From assembly GCA_003693905.1 (NCBI GenBank), contig RFLL01000345.1, positions 1 through 7,041 on the forward strand: a stretch of 7,041 nucleotides of DNA. Reading direction: 5' to 3'. The stretch comes from Alphaproteobacteria bacterium. GTDB taxonomy: Bacteria; Pseudomonadota; Alphaproteobacteria; Kiloniellales; J153. The notes below the pieces were generated by a model. That model saw nothing but the letters and a program-made list of their open reading frames with translations, was not told the origin of the DNA and ran no database searches. This document shows, one piece after another, positions 5,340 through 7,041 of the stretch (position 1 is its first letter; every line of letters begins with the position of its first letter). The position numbers and the translations under genes were made by a program.

Positions 5340-6287
5340 ATGTCCCCGTCCTTGCCCATGAAACGACGATGGCGCCCCCGATCCGATCACTTCATGGCCG
5401 CCGTCATTGCCGTGGCCCTGAGCATGGCCGCCGCCACGGGCACGGTGCCCGCTGCGGCGAAGCCGATGCGGATCGTATCCATGAATCTGTGCACGGATCA
5501 GTTGCTGATGCTGCTGGTCGAGCGCAGCCGGATTCTCTCGGTCAGTTACCTGGCCGCCGATCCGCGCGCCTCCGCCATGGCCGACCTTGCCGCACAGATG
5601 CGGCTCAACCACGGGCTGGCGGAAGAGATCGTGCCATTGAACCCCGACCTCGTGCTCGCCGGGGCCTTCACGACGCGTCCCACCGTATTCCTGCTGCGCA
5701 AGCTCGGCACCCCGGTCGTCGAGTTGCCCGTCGCCGCCAGCCTCGACGATATCCGCTCGAACATCCGCATCCTCGCCAAGGCCGTCGGCGAACCGGCGCG
5801 CGGCGCCGCCCTGATCGCCGCTTTCGACGGCAGGCTGCCGCCGCCGCGCCCGCAGCGGGCCGCCCCGCGCCCCCTGGCCGCCTTGTACTGGGCCGGCGGC
5901 ATGACCTCGGGCACGGGGACGCTGGCAAACGCTGTCGTCGAAGCGGCCGGATTCCGGACGCTCGGCCGGGCGCTGGGGCTGAGCGGAACCGGCCAGCTTC
6001 CCTTGGAGACCCTGATTGCGGCCGAAGTCGACGTTCTCATTCTCGGGCACGAACGCGCCGCGCCCGCCCTGGCCAACGAGCTCTTCCGGCACCCCGCCTT
6101 GCGCCATGCCTTCGCCACGCGCGCCAAGGTCCGCATTCCGGACCGCCTGTGGGTCTGCGGTACGCCCCTCGTGGCCGAGGCGATCGCGCAACTGTCGGCG
6201 CTTCGCGCCGACATCGAGCAAGAAGCCGCGCCCGGTGCAACGGGGGCAACGAGAGAAACGAGGGCGACGAGAGCAACGGCAAAATGA
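5340..6287 (+). CDS. btuF: Periplasmic cobalamin-binding protein, BtuF-like
   Basis: This 315-residue protein of the helical-backbone metal/corrinoid-binding family (Peripla_BP_2) likely binds cobalamin in the periplasm and delivers it to the BtuC permease. An N-terminal signal sequence runs from the basic MKRRWRPR through a hydrophobic segment (about residues 18-36) to a probable cut after PAAA near residue 40. The binding domain starts at MRIVSMNLCTDQLLMLL, and its first lobe includes LNHGLAEEIVPLNPDLVLAG and LGTPVVELPV. A long linking helix follows, then the second lobe with ALYWAGGMTSGTGT, EVDVLILGHE and RLWVCGTPLVAEAI. The only two cysteines, C51 and C273, sit in these conserved segments. 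ATG 5340 abuts the btuB stop (TAGATG); ATG 5358 is an alternative start, and neither has a Shine-Dalgarno, so coupling to btuB is likely. The C-terminal 15 residues are encoded by a 9-nt tandem repeat. Corrinoid specificity is inferred from context. Confidence 0.85.
   Translation: MSPSLPMKRRWRPRSDHFMAAVIAVALSMAAATGTVPAAAKPMRIVSMNLCTDQLLMLLVERSRILSVSYLAADPRASAMADLAAQMRLNHGLAEEIVPLNPDLVLAGAFTTRPTVFLLRKLGTPVVELPVAASLDDIRSNIRILAKAVGEPARGAALIAAFDGRLPPPRPQRAAPRPLAALYWAGGMTSGTGTLANAVVEAAGFRTLGRALGLSGTGQLPLETLIAAEVDVLILGHERAAPALANELFRHPALRHAFATRAKVRIPDRLWVCGTPLVAEAIAQLSALRADIEQEAAPGATGATRETRATRATAK
6237..6281 (+). repeat. 9-nt tandem repeat coding the BtuF C-terminal tail
   Basis: Five in-frame imperfect units follow the pattern GCA-ACG-GGG, GCA-ACG-AGA, GAA-ACG-AGG, GCG-ACG-AGA, GCA-ACG-GCA, encoding (A/E)T(G/R). 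They sit just before AAA-TGA, beyond the last recognisable binding-protein segment. Such an array is prone to copy-number change by slippage without breaking the frame. Confidence 0.85.
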
Positions 6288-7041
6288 ACCGATCCCCGGT
6301 CCCCGTCGCAGGAAAGTCAGGTGTGGAAGGGATTCCCTTCCTCATCCCTTTCCTCATGCTTGCGGTATTCGCCGCCTTCTGCGCGTCGCTGCTGATCGGT
6401 CCCGCCGCAATCGGATTGCAGGACGTGCTCGATGCGCCTTTCGCCGGCCGGATCGACACCGCCGCCCTGATCATCCGCGAGATCCGGCTGCCGCGTGCGC
6501 TTCTCGGCCTCATGATCGGCGCCACCCTCGGGCTCGCCGGCGCCGCGTTGCAGGGATTTCTGCGCAATCCGCTGGCCGAGCCGGGGCTGATCGGCGTCTC
6601 GGCCTCTGCGTCACTGGGCGCGGTGCTGACATTCCATACCGGGCTTTCCGGTCTGTTCGCCGTGGCCCTGCCGCTTGGCGGTATGGTGGGGGCCGGCCTC
6701 GGCGTCGCCGTCGTGCAGGGCCTGGCAGGGCGCGAGGCAAGCCCGCTCAGCCTGATTCTGGCCGGCGTCGCCGTGACCAGTTTTGCCGGCGCGTTGACTT
6801 CGCTGGCCCTCAATCTCGCCCCCAATCCCTTCGCCGCCCTGGAAATCATGTTCTGGCTGATGGGCTCGCTGGCCGACCGCAGCTTCGATCACGTCTGGGT
6901 ATCGGCTCCTTTCATGGTCGCCGGATGGGGATTGCTGATCCCCCTCGGCCGGGCGCTGGATGCGCTGACGCTGGGGGAGGATGCGGCACGGACGCTGGGT
7001 TTCGAGCTTGGCGCCGTACGCCGGCGGCTGGTGCTCGGGAC
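6284..7041 (+). CDS. btuC: FecCD-family ABC permease, BtuC-like (partial, runs off window)
   Basis: 252 codons are readable with no stop before the window end. The product is a polytopic inner-membrane permease of the FecCD family that would move cobalamin from the BtuF-type binding protein into the cytoplasm. The first membrane helix is around residues 18-40. Diagnostic segments are IREIRLPRALLGLMIGATLG (64-83) and GAALQGFLRNPLAEPGLIGV (86-105), then repeated Gly/Ala-rich helices, EIMFWLMGSL near residue 190, and GEDAARTLGFELGAVRRR (231-248), which is the cytoplasmic coupling loop that contacts the ATPase. ATG 6284 overlaps the btuF stop (ATGA). GTG 6323 or ATG 6356 are alternative starts, but the overlap favours 6284. 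About 80-100 C-terminal residues are missing. Other FecCD members carry siderophores; the B12 assignment comes from the riboswitch and gene order. Confidence 0.9.
   Translation, partial: MNRSPVPVAGKSGVEGIPFLIPFLMLAVFAAFCASLLIGPAAIGLQDVLDAPFAGRIDTAALIIREIRLPRALLGLMIGATLGLAGAALQGFLRNPLAEPGLIGVSASASLGAVLTFHTGLSGLFAVALPLGGMVGAGLGVAVVQGLAGREASPLSLILAGVAVTSFAGALTSLALNLAPNPFAALEIMFWLMGSLADRSFDHVWVSAPFMVAGWGLLIPLGRALDALTLGEDAARTLGFELGAVRRRLVLG
6325..6341 (+). repeat. Perfect 7-bp inverted repeat in the start of btuC
   Basis: GGAAGGG (6325-6331) and CCCTTCC (6335-6341) are perfectly complementary around a 3-nt ATT loop, about 40 nt inside the gene and overlapping the last base of an in-frame GTG (6323). 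In RNA this would be a stable hairpin. It encodes residues about 14-20, before the first membrane helix. A function is not known. Confidence 0.6.

Noticed and set aside
3195..6221. A minus-strand open frame of 1008 codons opposite btuB and btuF
   Set aside because: It is the mirror of GC-rich codon bias in genes on the + strand. The translation has no recognisable domain, while both + strand genes have full family motifs.
1..7041. Mobile elements, CRISPR arrays, tRNA or rRNA genes
   Set aside because: No transposase-like product, spaced direct repeats, cloverleaf or rRNA sequence was seen. The only repeats are the short ones listed.

Overview
The window is high-GC DNA with strongly GC-biased codons. 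It carries two transport loci read on the + strand, joined by a vitamin B12-sensing leader. The double-membrane machinery (a TonB-dependent outer-membrane receptor plus a periplasmic binding protein) shows a Gram-negative organism. Together with the GC content and gene style, this suggests a proteobacterium, perhaps alpha or beta (for example Rhodocyclales-like). The sequence alone does not settle the lineage.

Positions 1-2820 hold the distal part of a dipeptide/oligopeptide/nickel-type (PepT family) ABC importer operon: the last codons of a DppB-type permease, a DppC-type permease, and two ATPases of DppD and DppF type. The genes overlap or nearly abut (GTGA, a 7-nt gap, ATGA), so they are almost certainly co-transcribed and translationally coupled. 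No substrate-binding protein is visible, so the substrate cannot be named.

Positions 2821-3362 are non-coding. They hold a weak terminator-like hairpin, a candidate sigma-70 promoter (TTGCCG, 17 nt, TACAGT) whose expected start falls at the first base of the next element, and a clear cobalamin riboswitch (2918-3101) with the GCTGCCCCCGCAACTGTGA core, the B12 box and a 7-bp closing P1 helix. After it comes an unusually long 261-nt leader with several inverted repeats. Two of these cannot form at once, and one can mask the Shine-Dalgarno of the next gene.

Positions 3363-7041 are the B12 uptake operon: btuB-like outer-membrane receptor, btuF-like periplasmic binding protein, and a btuC-like (FecCD) inner-membrane permease cut by the window end. 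A BtuD ATPase probably follows outside the window. In the expected working model, corrinoid crosses the outer membrane through BtuB using TonB energy, is captured by BtuF and is passed to BtuC(D). When intracellular cobalamin is high, the riboswitch should reduce expression of the whole operon.

I see no mobile element, CRISPR array, tRNA or rRNA. The system itself is known. The parts most worth a second look are the long structured leader between aptamer and btuB, the tandem-repeat tail of BtuF, and a perfect hairpin at the start of btuC.
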